Assembly: GCA_024232355.1 (NCBI GenBank)
Contig: JAAEPW010000881.1
Location: 1-19,789, forward strand
DNA length: 19,789 nucleotides
From: Chloroflexota bacterium
Lineage (GTDB): Bacteria; Chloroflexota; Anaerolineae; B4-G1
Reading direction: 5' to 3'
Numbering within the stretch: the stretch's first letter is position 1; every line of letters begins with the position of its first letter. A program made the translations under genes and the position numbers. The notes under the pieces are model-generated. The model was not told the origin of the DNA, did not search any database, and saw nothing but the letters and a program-made list of their open reading frames with translations. Below are positions 1-6,620 of this stretch, one piece after another.

Positions 1-125
1 ATAACAGCGTCACCGTGGGCAAAGGTGAGAGCCTGGTCGTGCGGGGCGGGGAGAAACACCGTTCCCGCTCGGAGCAGGGGGCGCTGGTGCTCATGTTCAA
101 GGCGCGAGAGATGTTTGCCGAGTAG
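1..125 (+). CDS. 3' end of a cupin-like protein (partial)
   Basis: An open frame enters the window and ends at TAG 123-125, giving the last 40 residues of a protein whose start lies outside. The tail reads as a glycine-turn beta segment (VGKGESLVVRGGEKHR) followed by a hydrophobic strand (ALVLMFKAREMF). This resembles the closing strands of a small cupin barrel, where a 'GE..vvp.g..H' turn precedes the last strands. The only His visible could be a metal ligand, but that cannot be tested without the rest. The next gene's ribosome-binding site (AGGAG, 124-128) overlaps this stop codon and its start is 9 bp downstream, so the two genes are almost certainly cotranscribed. The family call is tentative; a different small beta-barrel protein is possible. 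Confidence 0.45.
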   Translation, partial: NSVTVGKGESLVVRGGEKHRSRSEQGALVLMFKAREMFAE

Positions 126-134
126 GAGATTAAA

Positions 135-1649
135 ATGACCAATCCTGTAAAAATTTGCGACCTAATGCTGCGCGACGGCCACCAATCCCTGTTGGCCACT
201 CGTATGCGCACCGACGACATGCTGCCTATCGTCGAAAAAATTGACACAGTGGGCTATTGGGCGGTAGAGATGTGGGGCGGCGCGACCTTTGACTCGGCCA
301 TGCGTTTCCTAGACGAAAACCCCTGGGACCGCGTTCGCCGTCTCAAAGCACTGATGCCCAATACACCTTTTTTGATGCTGTTGCGAGGCCAGAACATCCT
401 CGGCTACAAGCACTATCCCGACGATGTGTTGGAGCGATTCGTCGTCCACGCCTGCAAGAACGGCATTGACGTCTTTCGTATCTTTGACGCGCTTAACGAC
501 GTACGCAATATGAGCAAGGCAATGGAAATCGTCAAGCGAGAGGGAGCACACGCGCAGGCTTCTATTTGTTACACCATTGGCCCGCCCTACGACGTGGACT
601 ATTTCGTCAACACTGCCAGCAAACTGGCCGAAATGGGCGCCGACTCGATCTGCATCAAGGATATGGCCGGTCTCATCACGCCCTACATCGCCTACGATCT
701 GGTCGGGCGGCTCAAAGCCGACGTCGGCTTGCCGGTGCACCTGCACTCCCACTCGACCAGCGGTATGGCGACGGCCGCGCTTCTCAAAGCCATCGAGGCG
801 GGCGTAGACATTGTGGATACCGCCATTTCGGCCCTTTCGGGGGTCACATCGCACCCGCCGACCGAGTCTATGGTGGCGACGCTGGCCGGTACTGAGCGAG
901 ATTCTGATTTGGACCTCAACTTGTTGGCAGAGATCGCAGGCTATTTTGCCAACGTGCGCAAAAAATATGCCAGCTTTGAAAGTGGGATGAAGACGGCGGA
1001 TGTGCGCGTCCTGCAATTCCAGATCCCCGGAGGGATGCTGTCCAACCTGGTCTCCCAGTTGCGGGGACAGAACGCCGAAGACAAGTACGAGGAGGTGCTG
1101 GCAGAAGTGCCCCGCGTGCGAGAAGAGTTGGGCTTTCCACCGTTGGTGACACCATCCAGTCAGATCGTTGGCACGCAGGCCACGCTCAACGTGGTGCTGG
1201 GTGAGCGGTACAAGATCATTCCAGAGGAAGTGCGGCAATACATCCGCGGCTACTATGGCCACCCGCCAGCGGCCATAGACCCCGAGATACAGCGTATGGC
1301 CATCGGCGACGAGGAACCCATCGATGGCCGCCCGGCTGACTTGATCCCACCGGGGATGGAGCAAGCACGGGAAGAGATCGGCGATCTGGCGCGGGACGAG
1401 GAAGACGTGCTCTCCTATGCTTTGTTCCCTCAGGTGGCACGTCCGTTCTTGGAGCGGGGCGCCCGGGGTGGGGGGGGGAAGGAGCCGGTGGTGGCCGCCG
1501 TTGCTGGGCTGCTGCTCAAGCGCTTGGAGGAACAGACCGCCGCTACCGCTGCGCCCTCCGGCCCGGTCATCTCGCCGTGGAAAATCTCATGGCGGCCGGG
1601 AACGGGGCGTTGGATGGGGTTGGTTGATGGTGCGGGAGGGATGCGATGA
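135..1649 (+). CDS. Biotin-dependent carboxyltransferase subunit (transcarboxylase 5S / PycB / OadA-like)
   Basis: The 504-residue product belongs to the family that moves CO2 between carboxybiotin and pyruvate/oxaloacetate: pyruvate carboxylase B subunit, oxaloacetate decarboxylase alpha, methylmalonyl-CoA transcarboxylase 5S. The DRE-TIM-type barrel starts with LRDGHQS (12-18; metal-binding Asp14), has RIFDALND (115-122), a SICIKDMAG segment whose Lys175 is the expected carboxylated lysine, and the metal-binding histidines in VHLHSHSTSG (His204, His206). The PYC_OADA domain follows (about 280-480). No biotinyl domain is fused; the next gene supplies it, with stop and start overlapping as ATGA. 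The start ATG is preceded by AGGAG at 6 bp spacing. A run of nine G (1470-1478) encodes part of a Gly stretch, but the frame stays intact. No membrane decarboxylase beta subunit is nearby, so a two-subunit pyruvate carboxylase or transcarboxylase role is favoured over a sodium-pumping decarboxylase. The exact acceptor cannot be decided here. Confidence 0.9.
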   Translation: MTNPVKICDLMLRDGHQSLLATRMRTDDMLPIVEKIDTVGYWAVEMWGGATFDSAMRFLDENPWDRVRRLKALMPNTPFLMLLRGQNILGYKHYPDDVLERFVVHACKNGIDVFRIFDALNDVRNMSKAMEIVKREGAHAQASICYTIGPPYDVDYFVNTASKLAEMGADSICIKDMAGLITPYIAYDLVGRLKADVGLPVHLHSHSTSGMATAALLKAIEAGVDIVDTAISALSGVTSHPPTESMVATLAGTERDSDLDLNLLAEIAGYFANVRKKYASFESGMKTADVRVLQFQIPGGMLSNLVSQLRGQNAEDKYEEVLAEVPRVREELGFPPLVTPSSQIVGTQATLNVVLGERYKIIPEEVRQYIRGYYGHPPAAIDPEIQRMAIGDEEPIDGRPADLIPPGMEQAREEIGDLARDEEDVLSYALFPQVARPFLERGARGGGGKEPVVAAVAGLLLKRLEEQTAATAAPSGPVISPWKISWRPGTGRWMGLVDGAGGMR

Positions 1650-2131
1650 AACAAGAATTTACGCTAACGTTAGAGAACGTCGAGTATCCGGTTGTCGCTG
1701 AAGGCGGTACGATCACGGTCAATGGGCGCGCTTTTGCTGTCGAGGTCACCAAAGATGGCGTGGTATTGGTAGACGGCATCGTCTATGATATTACGCTGGA
1801 GGACGAGACGGCGACCGTGGGAGATGCATCTTACGCGGTGGAGGTAAGTGGCTTGGCAATGACGGCGGCTGCTCCTGCTCCGATTAGTTCTGCTGCCTCA
1901 CCTGTGATCGAAGCGGGTGCTGGCGCGGTGTTGGCCATTATGCCCGGCAAGATTATCCGCGTGATGGTCGAGGTGGGTCAACAAGTCGCGGAGGGCGAAC
2001 CCGTTTGCGTGCTGGAAGCGATGAAGATGGAGAACGAACTCAATGCCCGTCAGGATGGAACCGTGCAGGCCGTCCACGTCAAGCCGGGGGACGATGTAGA
2101 AAAGGACCAGGTGTTGGTAGAAATCGAGTAG
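1646..2131 (+). CDS. Biotin carboxyl carrier protein (biotinyl domain subunit)
   Basis: The 161-residue protein ends in a canonical biotinyl/lipoyl domain: MPGKIIRVMVEVGQQV (99-114) and the biotinylation motif EAMKMEN, with Lys127 as the expected attachment site, then the mirrored half domain (GTVQAVHVKPGDDV). An Ala/Pro/Ser-rich flexible linker (about 71-92) joins it to an N-terminal beta-rich region (1-70) resembling the segment that precedes the biotinyl domain in carrier subunits of transcarboxylases and acyl-CoA carboxylases. The start ATG (1646) overlaps the stop of the carboxyltransferase gene by 4 bp and is preceded by GGAGG at 6 bp spacing, so translational coupling and a stoichiometric complex are likely. 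A biotin carboxylase partner is not in the window and must be encoded elsewhere or upstream. Confidence 0.93.
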   Translation: MKQEFTLTLENVEYPVVAEGGTITVNGRAFAVEVTKDGVVLVDGIVYDITLEDETATVGDASYAVEVSGLAMTAAAPAPISSAASPVIEAGAGAVLAIMPGKIIRVMVEVGQQVAEGEPVCVLEAMKMENELNARQDGTVQAVHVKPGDDVEKDQVLVEIE

Positions 2132-2169
2132 CCCTATCTAGATTTGCAAAGTCTTGCGTTTGTAACACA

Positions 2170-2211
2170 AATGGCACGAATATGCCCACACGGCGTATTT
2201 GTGCCATTTTT
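2170..2211 (+). terminator. Rho-independent terminator of the carboxyltransferase/BCCP operon
   Basis: A 17-bp stem (2170-2186 with 2192-2208, two G·T wobbles) closes a 5-nt loop and runs into a T run at 2207-2211. It lies 38 bp after the BCCP stop codon. It is the clearest plus-direction terminator in this gap. Confidence 0.85.
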
Positions 2212-2230
2212 CTATCAAGAAACAGCTTTT

Positions 2231-2298
2231 TGAAAAAGGCCCAAACCCCCGCCCCTGCTGTTTCTCGCAAAATGAAGAACTCTGAAGGGGTTTTGGGC
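2231..2298 (-). terminator. Probable terminator of the histidine kinase gene
   Basis: Read on the minus strand, GCCCAAAACCCC (2298-2287) can pair with GGGGTTTGGGC (2249-2239), with one bulged base, followed at once by CTTTTTC (2238-2232). It lies about 50 bp past the kinase stop. The loop is long (37 nt), and a competing 9-bp palindrome with arms AGAAACAGC/GCTGTTTCT (2218-2226 with 2257-2265) overlaps it, so only one of the two structures can form at a time. Confidence 0.5.
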
Positions 2299-2349
2299 GC
2301 TCATCTGTAAACTGTTCGATAGAGCCACTCTGCTGGCCTGCGTTGTCAT

Positions 2350-4281
2350 CTATTCCTCAGTGATGGGTAGAGTTACAGTAAAGATACTCCCCTTGCCTAC
2401 CACACTTTCAACGCCAATGGTGCCGCCATAGATCTCAACGACCTCCTTTGCCAGCGCGAGGCCCAATCCCATACCCTCGTACCGGCGGCTGGCGGAACCA
2501 TCTATCTGGTAGAATCGGTCAAAAATACATGCTTGCTGATCGGGTGAGATGCCAATGCCTGTGTCGGCCACTCGCAACACGATCTGATCGCCTTCTTGAC
2601 GCAATTGCACGGCAATCGCCCCTCCTGCGGGAGTGAACTTGATGGCATTGCTCAATAGACTATCAACCATTCGCCGCAGGTGGGGAGGAGAGCCGCTTGT
2701 AAGAGGCAAGTTGGGCGAAATTTCTGTGCGCAACGTGATTTGGGCCTTTCCGATCATTAACCGAAAATCTTGCAATACAATTCCAACCAAAGAGTTTAAT
2801 GATACCGGCTCGGGTTCCGGAGGATTGGTCTCGACTCCCAAAATGAGCGTGATATCCTCAACCATATCGCACAATGCCTGGACGCGCCGGTAGATAGCGC
2901 TCACTGATTCTTGTTGTTTGGGCTTTAGTTCGCCCAACTCACCCGCTTCAAGCAGCGACGTATAGCCTTGGATAACGGACAGCGGCGTGCGCAGCTCGTG
3001 GGATACATTTTGCACAAACTCGCTCTTGAGACGATCCAATTCCCGCAACTGGACTACTGTGGCCGCGAGTTCTTCGGCGTGAAGACGCGATTCTTGGTAC
3101 ATGCGGGCGTTCTCAAGAGCCGTGGCAGCGTGGTGGGCAAATATCTCCATCTGCTGGGCGTCGGCGGGACTGAACTGCCCCGGTTGGGTACCGTTCACGT
3201 TCAGGAATCCCACTGTTCGATCGGCTATCAAGATAGGGGCGGCAACGTAGGAAAGTCGCCATTCTTGACCTTCCGCTGCAACCCAATCAGGATCAACCGC
3301 CGTGTCTGGTACGACCACCGGTTTTCTGGTCCGCATCATCTTGTCCAAGTTTGGGTACTTGGCGACATGGATGCGTATACCAAGGCTTTCTTCCTCTGTG
3401 ATTTGATGATCGTACCCCCGCCTGCGGACCATCCAGGCGATGTCATTCTCGTCATCTTGGTCCTTGAGCAGCATGATGTTAAAAGTATTTCCTGGTACTA
3501 CTCGTTCCACCTGCTCCAAGATGCGATCCAACACATGGTCAAGGTCCAAGCTGCTATTCACGACGGCAGCCGCCTTTGCCAGTGCTTCGGTCATCTCTCG
3601 CTGTTTTCGCTCAATTTCGAACAGGCGAGCGTTCCCGATGGATGCAGCGGCTTGATTAGCAAATGCGGTCAGTATGGGCAGGTTTGACTGAGAGAAAACT
3701 CCGGCTTTCAATCGGTTATCCATGTAGAGAGCGCCGATCATTCGCTCTCGGACGTAAAGGGGTACGCAAACAATGGAACGTAGCTGGAAACCAACGACGC
3801 TGTCTTGGGCAGAGAAACGGGGATCCAGTTGAGCGTTGGTGGACAGCACTGGCTGACCTCCCTCCACCACATCTCGCACCACTGTATAGCTGAGTTCCAG
3901 GTCAGCGGCGGCGACGTTCTTCTGGTCGAAATGCCGCGCGGCTTGGATATTGAGGATTCCCTCATCATCGAACAACATCAGGCAACTCCGCTCAGCTCCC
4001 GTAAGCTGGATCAATGAATCCATTACCAAACTCAGCGTCTCTGCCAAATCGAGCGACGAATTCAAAGCCTTGGTGATCTCGTAGAGAGTGGCTAATTCTG
4101 TTTCTGGCGCTGGATTATTGGCCAATTGCGCTACCAGTTGTTGCCACTCTTGAATCTCGCCAATCAGTTGTTCCGGGGAAACGCCATGTGGTTGCGCTAG
4201 CGCCTGTTGTATTGTGCGCATACTTTCCTCAAGTATTATTGCCGGATCTGTAATTTCTTGCGCTGTCATATCGTCCGTCAC
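2350..4281 (-). CDS. Soluble GAF-GAF sensor histidine kinase
   Basis: The 643-residue protein has no signal peptide or membrane segment, so it is cytoplasmic. Order of parts: a helical N-terminus (1-60); a first GAF domain (about 65-222, with the VCVPLYVRERMIGALYMDN strand-turn-strand); a second GAF domain (about 238-395); a coiled-coil linker (395-420); HisKA with the phospho-acceptor in NVSHELRTPL (His428); and HATPase_c with N box Asn545, G1 box DTGIGI (573-578), F box FDRFYQ (587-592) and G2 box GMGLGLAL (603-610). All kinase boxes are intact, so it should autophosphorylate. The start is GTG with AGGAGG 7 bp upstream; the ATG four codons in has worse spacing. No response regulator gene adjoins it, so it is an orphan kinase. 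The GAF ligands (small molecule, cyclic nucleotide, redox signal) cannot be read from sequence. It is divergent from the cold-shock gene. Confidence 0.92.
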   Translation of the reverse strand: MTDDMTAQEITDPAIILEESMRTIQQALAQPHGVSPEQLIGEIQEWQQLVAQLANNPAPETELATLYEITKALNSSLDLAETLSLVMDSLIQLTGAERSCLMLFDDEGILNIQAARHFDQKNVAAADLELSYTVVRDVVEGGQPVLSTNAQLDPRFSAQDSVVGFQLRSIVCVPLYVRERMIGALYMDNRLKAGVFSQSNLPILTAFANQAAASIGNARLFEIERKQREMTEALAKAAAVVNSSLDLDHVLDRILEQVERVVPGNTFNIMLLKDQDDENDIAWMVRRRGYDHQITEEESLGIRIHVAKYPNLDKMMRTRKPVVVPDTAVDPDWVAAEGQEWRLSYVAAPILIADRTVGFLNVNGTQPGQFSPADAQQMEIFAHHAATALENARMYQESRLHAEELAATVVQLRELDRLKSEFVQNVSHELRTPLSVIQGYTSLLEAGELGELKPKQQESVSAIYRRVQALCDMVEDITLILGVETNPPEPEPVSLNSLVGIVLQDFRLMIGKAQITLRTEISPNLPLTSGSPPHLRRMVDSLLSNAIKFTPAGGAIAVQLRQEGDQIVLRVADTGIGISPDQQACIFDRFYQIDGSASRRYEGMGLGLALAKEVVEIYGGTIGVESVVGKGSIFTVTLPITEE

Positions 4282-4301
4282 GGATTTTCCTCCTCGTCAA
4301 A

Positions 4302-4330
4302 AGTGTAACATGACAATCGTCAAAAGGCAA
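4302..4330 (-). promoter_or_regulatory. Probable promoter of the histidine kinase gene
   Basis: On the minus strand TTGCCT (4330-4325) and TACACT (4307-4302) are separated by exactly 17 bp, giving a leader of about 15-20 nt before the GTG start. A 9-bp direct repeat, CGTCAAAAG, occurs at 4295-4303 and 4318-4326, 23 bp apart (about two helical turns), straddling the -10 region. This is a possible operator. Confidence 0.45.
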
Positions 4331-4358
4331 ACACCTAGCAAGGGCACTCATTCTCAAT

Positions 4359-4387
4359 TTGACCTTTTAACGCAAGGGTGGTAAACT
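4359..4387 (+). promoter_or_regulatory. Promoter of the cold-shock / RRM operon
   Basis: TTGACC (4359-4364), a 17-bp spacer and TAAACT (4382-4387) form a good housekeeping-sigma promoter. Transcription would begin near 4394, leaving an unusually long leader of about 130 nt before the GTG start of the cold-shock gene. Confidence 0.65.
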
Positions 4388-4393
4388 ATTTGC

Positions 4394-4523
4394 AGTGTCA
4401 GTTTTGGTGAGCCAAGTTCTGGATATGGTAACAAAGATCGCTCAGGCTTGCGGAGATTGGGTGGTCTTTTTTGTTACAGTACCAGTACTTTTTCACCAAG
4501 AGTTAATTAGCAAGGAATACAAA
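4394..4523 (+). promoter_or_regulatory. Long structured 5' leader of the cold-shock gene (candidate thermoswitch)
   Basis: The predicted 130-nt untranslated leader can form a long-range stem TTGGTGA (4404-4410) with TCACCAA (4493-4499), enclosing GTAACAAA (4428-4435) with TTTGTTAC (4470-4477). The same TTGG (4404-4407) can instead pair locally with CCAA (4412-4415) in a tetraloop hairpin. These states exclude each other. Long leaders with alternative folds control cspA-type mRNAs in well-studied bacteria; that role here is inference. Confidence 0.45.
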
Positions 4524-4733
4524 GTGGAGCAAACTGAGCAGGGAACCATCAAATGGTTCAACGATGCAAAAGGGTACGGGTTCATCTCTCGTGACCAAGG
4601 GGACGACGTGTTCGTTCACTATTCGGTCATTCAGGCAGATGGATTTCGCTCTTTGCGCGACGGCCAACGGGTCGAGTTTGCAGTTGAGCAGGGACCCAAA
4701 GGGTTGCAAGCCGTCCAGGTACGGACTGTATAG
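4524..4733 (+). CDS. Cold-shock domain protein (CspA family)
   Basis: This is a 69-residue single cold-shock domain, the usual size for CspA-type nucleic-acid chaperones. RNP1 is KGYGFISR and RNP2 is DVFVHYSVI, preceded by the signature GTIKWFND. The protein binds single-stranded RNA/DNA and is expected to melt mRNA secondary structure. The frame stays open back to 4395, but I chose the GTG at 4524: it has AAGGA (4512-4516) at 7 bp spacing, it places the domain at the very N-terminus as in the family, and the promoter puts the mRNA start at about 4394, leaving the earlier GTG leaderless. A 6-bp hairpin (4732-4737 with 4744-4749) lies at the stop codon. The RRM gene follows 45 bp later with no terminator between them. 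Confidence 0.92.
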   Translation: MEQTEQGTIKWFNDAKGYGFISRDQGDDVFVHYSVIQADGFRSLRDGQRVEFAVEQGPKGLQAVQVRTV

Positions 4734-4778
4734 CCGTGCGTTGACGGCTGTGCACTTATAACAAGAGGAGAAAAAGGA

Positions 4779-5075
4779 ATGGGCAAGAAACTGTATGTCG
4801 GCAATTTGAGTTATAATACAACAGAAGCTTCTTTGAAAGAGTTCTTCACAGGCGTCGGCCAAGTCGAATCCGTGAATCTCATCACGGATCGCATGTCAGG
4901 TCGGTCTCGGGGGTTTGGCTTTGTAGAAATGGAGAGTGAAACCGTCGCCCAGGCAGCCATCAGTCAACTTAATGGTCGGGAATTGGACGGACGCTCCCTC
5001 AAGATAGCGGAAGCCAAGCCGCAACAACGCCGAGATGGAGGAGGCGGAGGCGGCGGCCGCCGCGATCGTTATTAG
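4779..5075 (+). CDS. RRM-type RNA-binding protein with glycine/arginine tail
   Basis: The 98-residue protein is one RNA-recognition motif with RNP2 KLYVGNL (4-10) and RNP1 SRGFGFVEM (43-51), both with the aromatic residues that stack on RNA bases. A short tail follows (about 80-98) with seven consecutive glycines and several arginines. It matches the small bacterial Rbp family known from cyanobacteria, where such proteins are cold-inducible. Its position directly behind a cold-shock domain gene in the same transcript fits that. The start is ATG with a purine-rich GAGGAGAAAAAGGA sequence upstream. The likely role is RNA chaperoning or mRNA stabilisation during cold growth; specific targets are unknown. 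Confidence 0.93.
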   Translation: MGKKLYVGNLSYNTTEASLKEFFTGVGQVESVNLITDRMSGRSRGFGFVEMESETVAQAAISQLNGRELDGRSLKIAEAKPQQRRDGGGGGGGRRDRY

Positions 5076-5103
5076 ATTCGATTTGCTTGATCTGTAAACT
5101 AAT

Positions 5104-5134
5104 CGCACGGTTTCTCCGCAGACCGTGCGTTTTT
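5104..5134 (+). terminator. Rho-independent terminator of the csp-rbp operon
   Basis: CGCACGGT (5104-5111) pairs perfectly with ACCGTGCG (5122-5129) around a 10-nt loop, followed by five T (5130-5134). It sits 28 bp after the RRM stop codon. Confidence 0.88.
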
Positions 5135-5305
5135 GTTTGTCAAGAGCACAGCAAGGGATTTACGGGAAAAGCCGAGAAAGCCCCCTTGGTTCACCGGAGG
5201 GAGAGGCCAAAGTTCTATGTCTGCGCCAATGCCTAGCCAGGCTCTTCCTTGTGAAAAACACCAGGTTGAGCACTCGGGAGCCCCATATGTTTGCGTTGGG
5301 GTTTT

Positions 5306-5920
5306 TCACCCAAACGTACCGCTGGCGATGAGCACCGTGAGGGTTGCTATGAACCAATGGATCAAGAATGGGTAGAGGAACGAGCGGGTGCGCCAGGCAA
5401 CGTATCCAAAGGCGCTACCACCAAAAATGCAACTCAGTGTCTCTAGTTCGGGCTTGCCATAGTGAGCAATGGTAAAAGGCACGGCTTGCAGGATGATGGC
5501 ATAAGGTCCGCAGACGGGATAGAGCGCAAAGAGCAAAAAGCCACGGAATAAAAATTCCCATCCAAAAAGGTCGAGGGCTGTATCGAGGGGCACGGGAATG
5601 GTGGGATGAACGTACAGTGAATAGTAACGTTGAAATACTAGAGTGCGGGCTACAATGGATACCACCAATGCCATTCCGCCACATCCCACTGCCGTAAGCG
5701 CCAACCCCGCTTTCCAATCACCAATCTGAAAGCCATACTTGGCGGGTGACTCGCGAAAGATAAGCAGGATTACCAAAAGCGGTACTCCCAAGTACAAGAG
5801 CATTCGATCGTAGGATTTGTAGGCAAATATACTGTGATAATGTCCAACCACCAGAGTCAGTGTGGATGCGACGATGGCAGTGACGACTTTCCAATCCATA
5901 CGCAATTCGTTTAAGCGCAT
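5306..5920 (-). CDS. CPBP-family (CAAX/Abi-like) intramembrane metalloprotease
   Basis: The 204-residue protein has about six hydrophobic segments (near 12-30, 39-55, 72-92, 113-135, 138-152, 182-200). Three conserved motifs of the family are recognisable: a WEFLFRG segment (Glu122, Arg126) in place of the classical EExxxR, FTIAH (149-153) for FxxxH, and a third histidine in LIHWF (His188). Only the second glutamate of motif 1 is present; Trp replaces the first. Proteases of this fold cleave inside or near membranes (type II CAAX prenyl endopeptidases, bacteriocin immunity proteins), but most bacterial members have no assigned substrate. The frame opens further upstream at a TTG, but the ATG at 5920 has AAGGA 7 bp ahead and starts 13 bp after the HD gene stop, so I chose it. 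Confidence 0.8.
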   Translation of the reverse strand: MRLNELRMDWKVVTAIVASTLTLVVGHYHSIFAYKSYDRMLLYLGVPLLVILLIFRESPAKYGFQIGDWKAGLALTAVGCGGMALVVSIVARTLVFQRYYSLYVHPTIPVPLDTALDLFGWEFLFRGFLLFALYPVCGPYAIILQAVPFTIAHYGKPELETLSCIFGGSAFGYVAWRTRSFLYPFLIHWFIATLTVLIASGTFG

Positions 5921-5933
5921 TAATGTGTCCTTG

Positions 5934-6563
5934 TCATTGTATTCCACGTGCTTCGGCGTCAAATCGTTGGAAGAAAGCGACCATATAGGCGTGCCGCTCC
6001 TCAGCGATGGACTGTCCGGTCAGGGTAAAAAGTCGTTCTTTGAGACGGGATAATTTGACGACAAATTCGTGAACGGGGGTGTGGTCGCGTGGATTATCTC
6101 CCTCTTCTAACCAACGATCCATGTCCACGGTCTCAATGGGTGTCCACAATCGTTGCCCGTGTGCACCGCCGTAGGCAAAGGCTCGCGCCACGCCCACTGC
6201 ACCGATGGCGTCTAGTTTGTCGGCGTCAAAAAGCACCTGGGCTTCTAGGGTGGATGGTGCTGGTCCGGTGCGGAAACGATGGGCCGCGATGGCGTGTGCC
6301 ACAGCTTTTACCTTTTCCGGTGGCTGCTCTGCCAGGATCGTGTGTGCTTGGTCGGCGGCAAAGGCGGCATGGTCGAATCCGTCTGTCTCAGCTTGGTCTC
6401 GCCCCGCATCGTGGAGCAGTGCCGCTGCTCGAACGATTGTAAGGTTTGCCCCCTCAGCCCGCCCGATGCGCTCGGCCAGTGCCAACACTCGCAGCACGTG
6501 ATCAAAGTCGTGTACGGCGTCGGCTCGTTCATAATAACGTTTTGCTTTGGCGATGGTAATCAC
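5934..6563 (-). CDS. HD-domain phosphohydrolase
   Basis: The 209-residue soluble protein carries the metal-binding pattern of the HD superfamily: DFDHV (His22), LLHDAG (His51-Asp52), a histidine pair near 90-95 (VAHAIAAH), and FDADKLDAIG (Asp115). The layout H...HD...D resembles the stand-alone HD hydrolases related to E. coli YedJ, which act on phosphate esters or nucleotides; the substrate is not evident. The start is GTG with GGAGAG six bases upstream; no better ATG is in range. It precedes the CPBP gene by 13 bp on the same strand, and 57 bp separate it from the PD40 gene upstream with no terminator seen, so all may be cotranscribed. Confidence 0.85.
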   Translation of the reverse strand: MITIAKAKRYYERADAVHDFDHVLRVLALAERIGRAEGANLTIVRAAALLHDAGRDQAETDGFDHAAFAADQAHTILAEQPPEKVKAVAHAIAAHRFRTGPAPSTLEAQVLFDADKLDAIGAVGVARAFAYGGAHGQRLWTPIETVDMDRWLEEGDNPRDHTPVHEFVVKLSRLKERLFTLTGQSIAEERHAYMVAFFQRFDAEARGIQ

Positions 6564-6620
6564 TGTATACTCTCCAAATCTAGATATTGATGAAATGGGT
6601 TGGAACAGGTTCGATGTGTT

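Noticed and set aside
309..1364. A 351-codon open frame on the minus strand
   Set aside because: It lies wholly antisense to the carboxyltransferase gene, whose motifs are intact, and its residues show no family features.
1470..1478. Run of nine G as a frameshift site in the carboxyltransferase gene
   Set aside because: The frame on both sides encodes the expected family sequence (ending EPVVAAVAGLLL), so no shift is needed.
135..2131. Sodium-pumping oxaloacetate decarboxylase operon
   Set aside because: No membrane beta or gamma subunit genes are present after the carrier protein; a terminator follows directly.
4395..4523. 43-residue N-terminal extension of the cold-shock protein
   Set aside because: It has no ribosome-binding site, would begin at the predicted transcript start, and lies outside the conserved domain.
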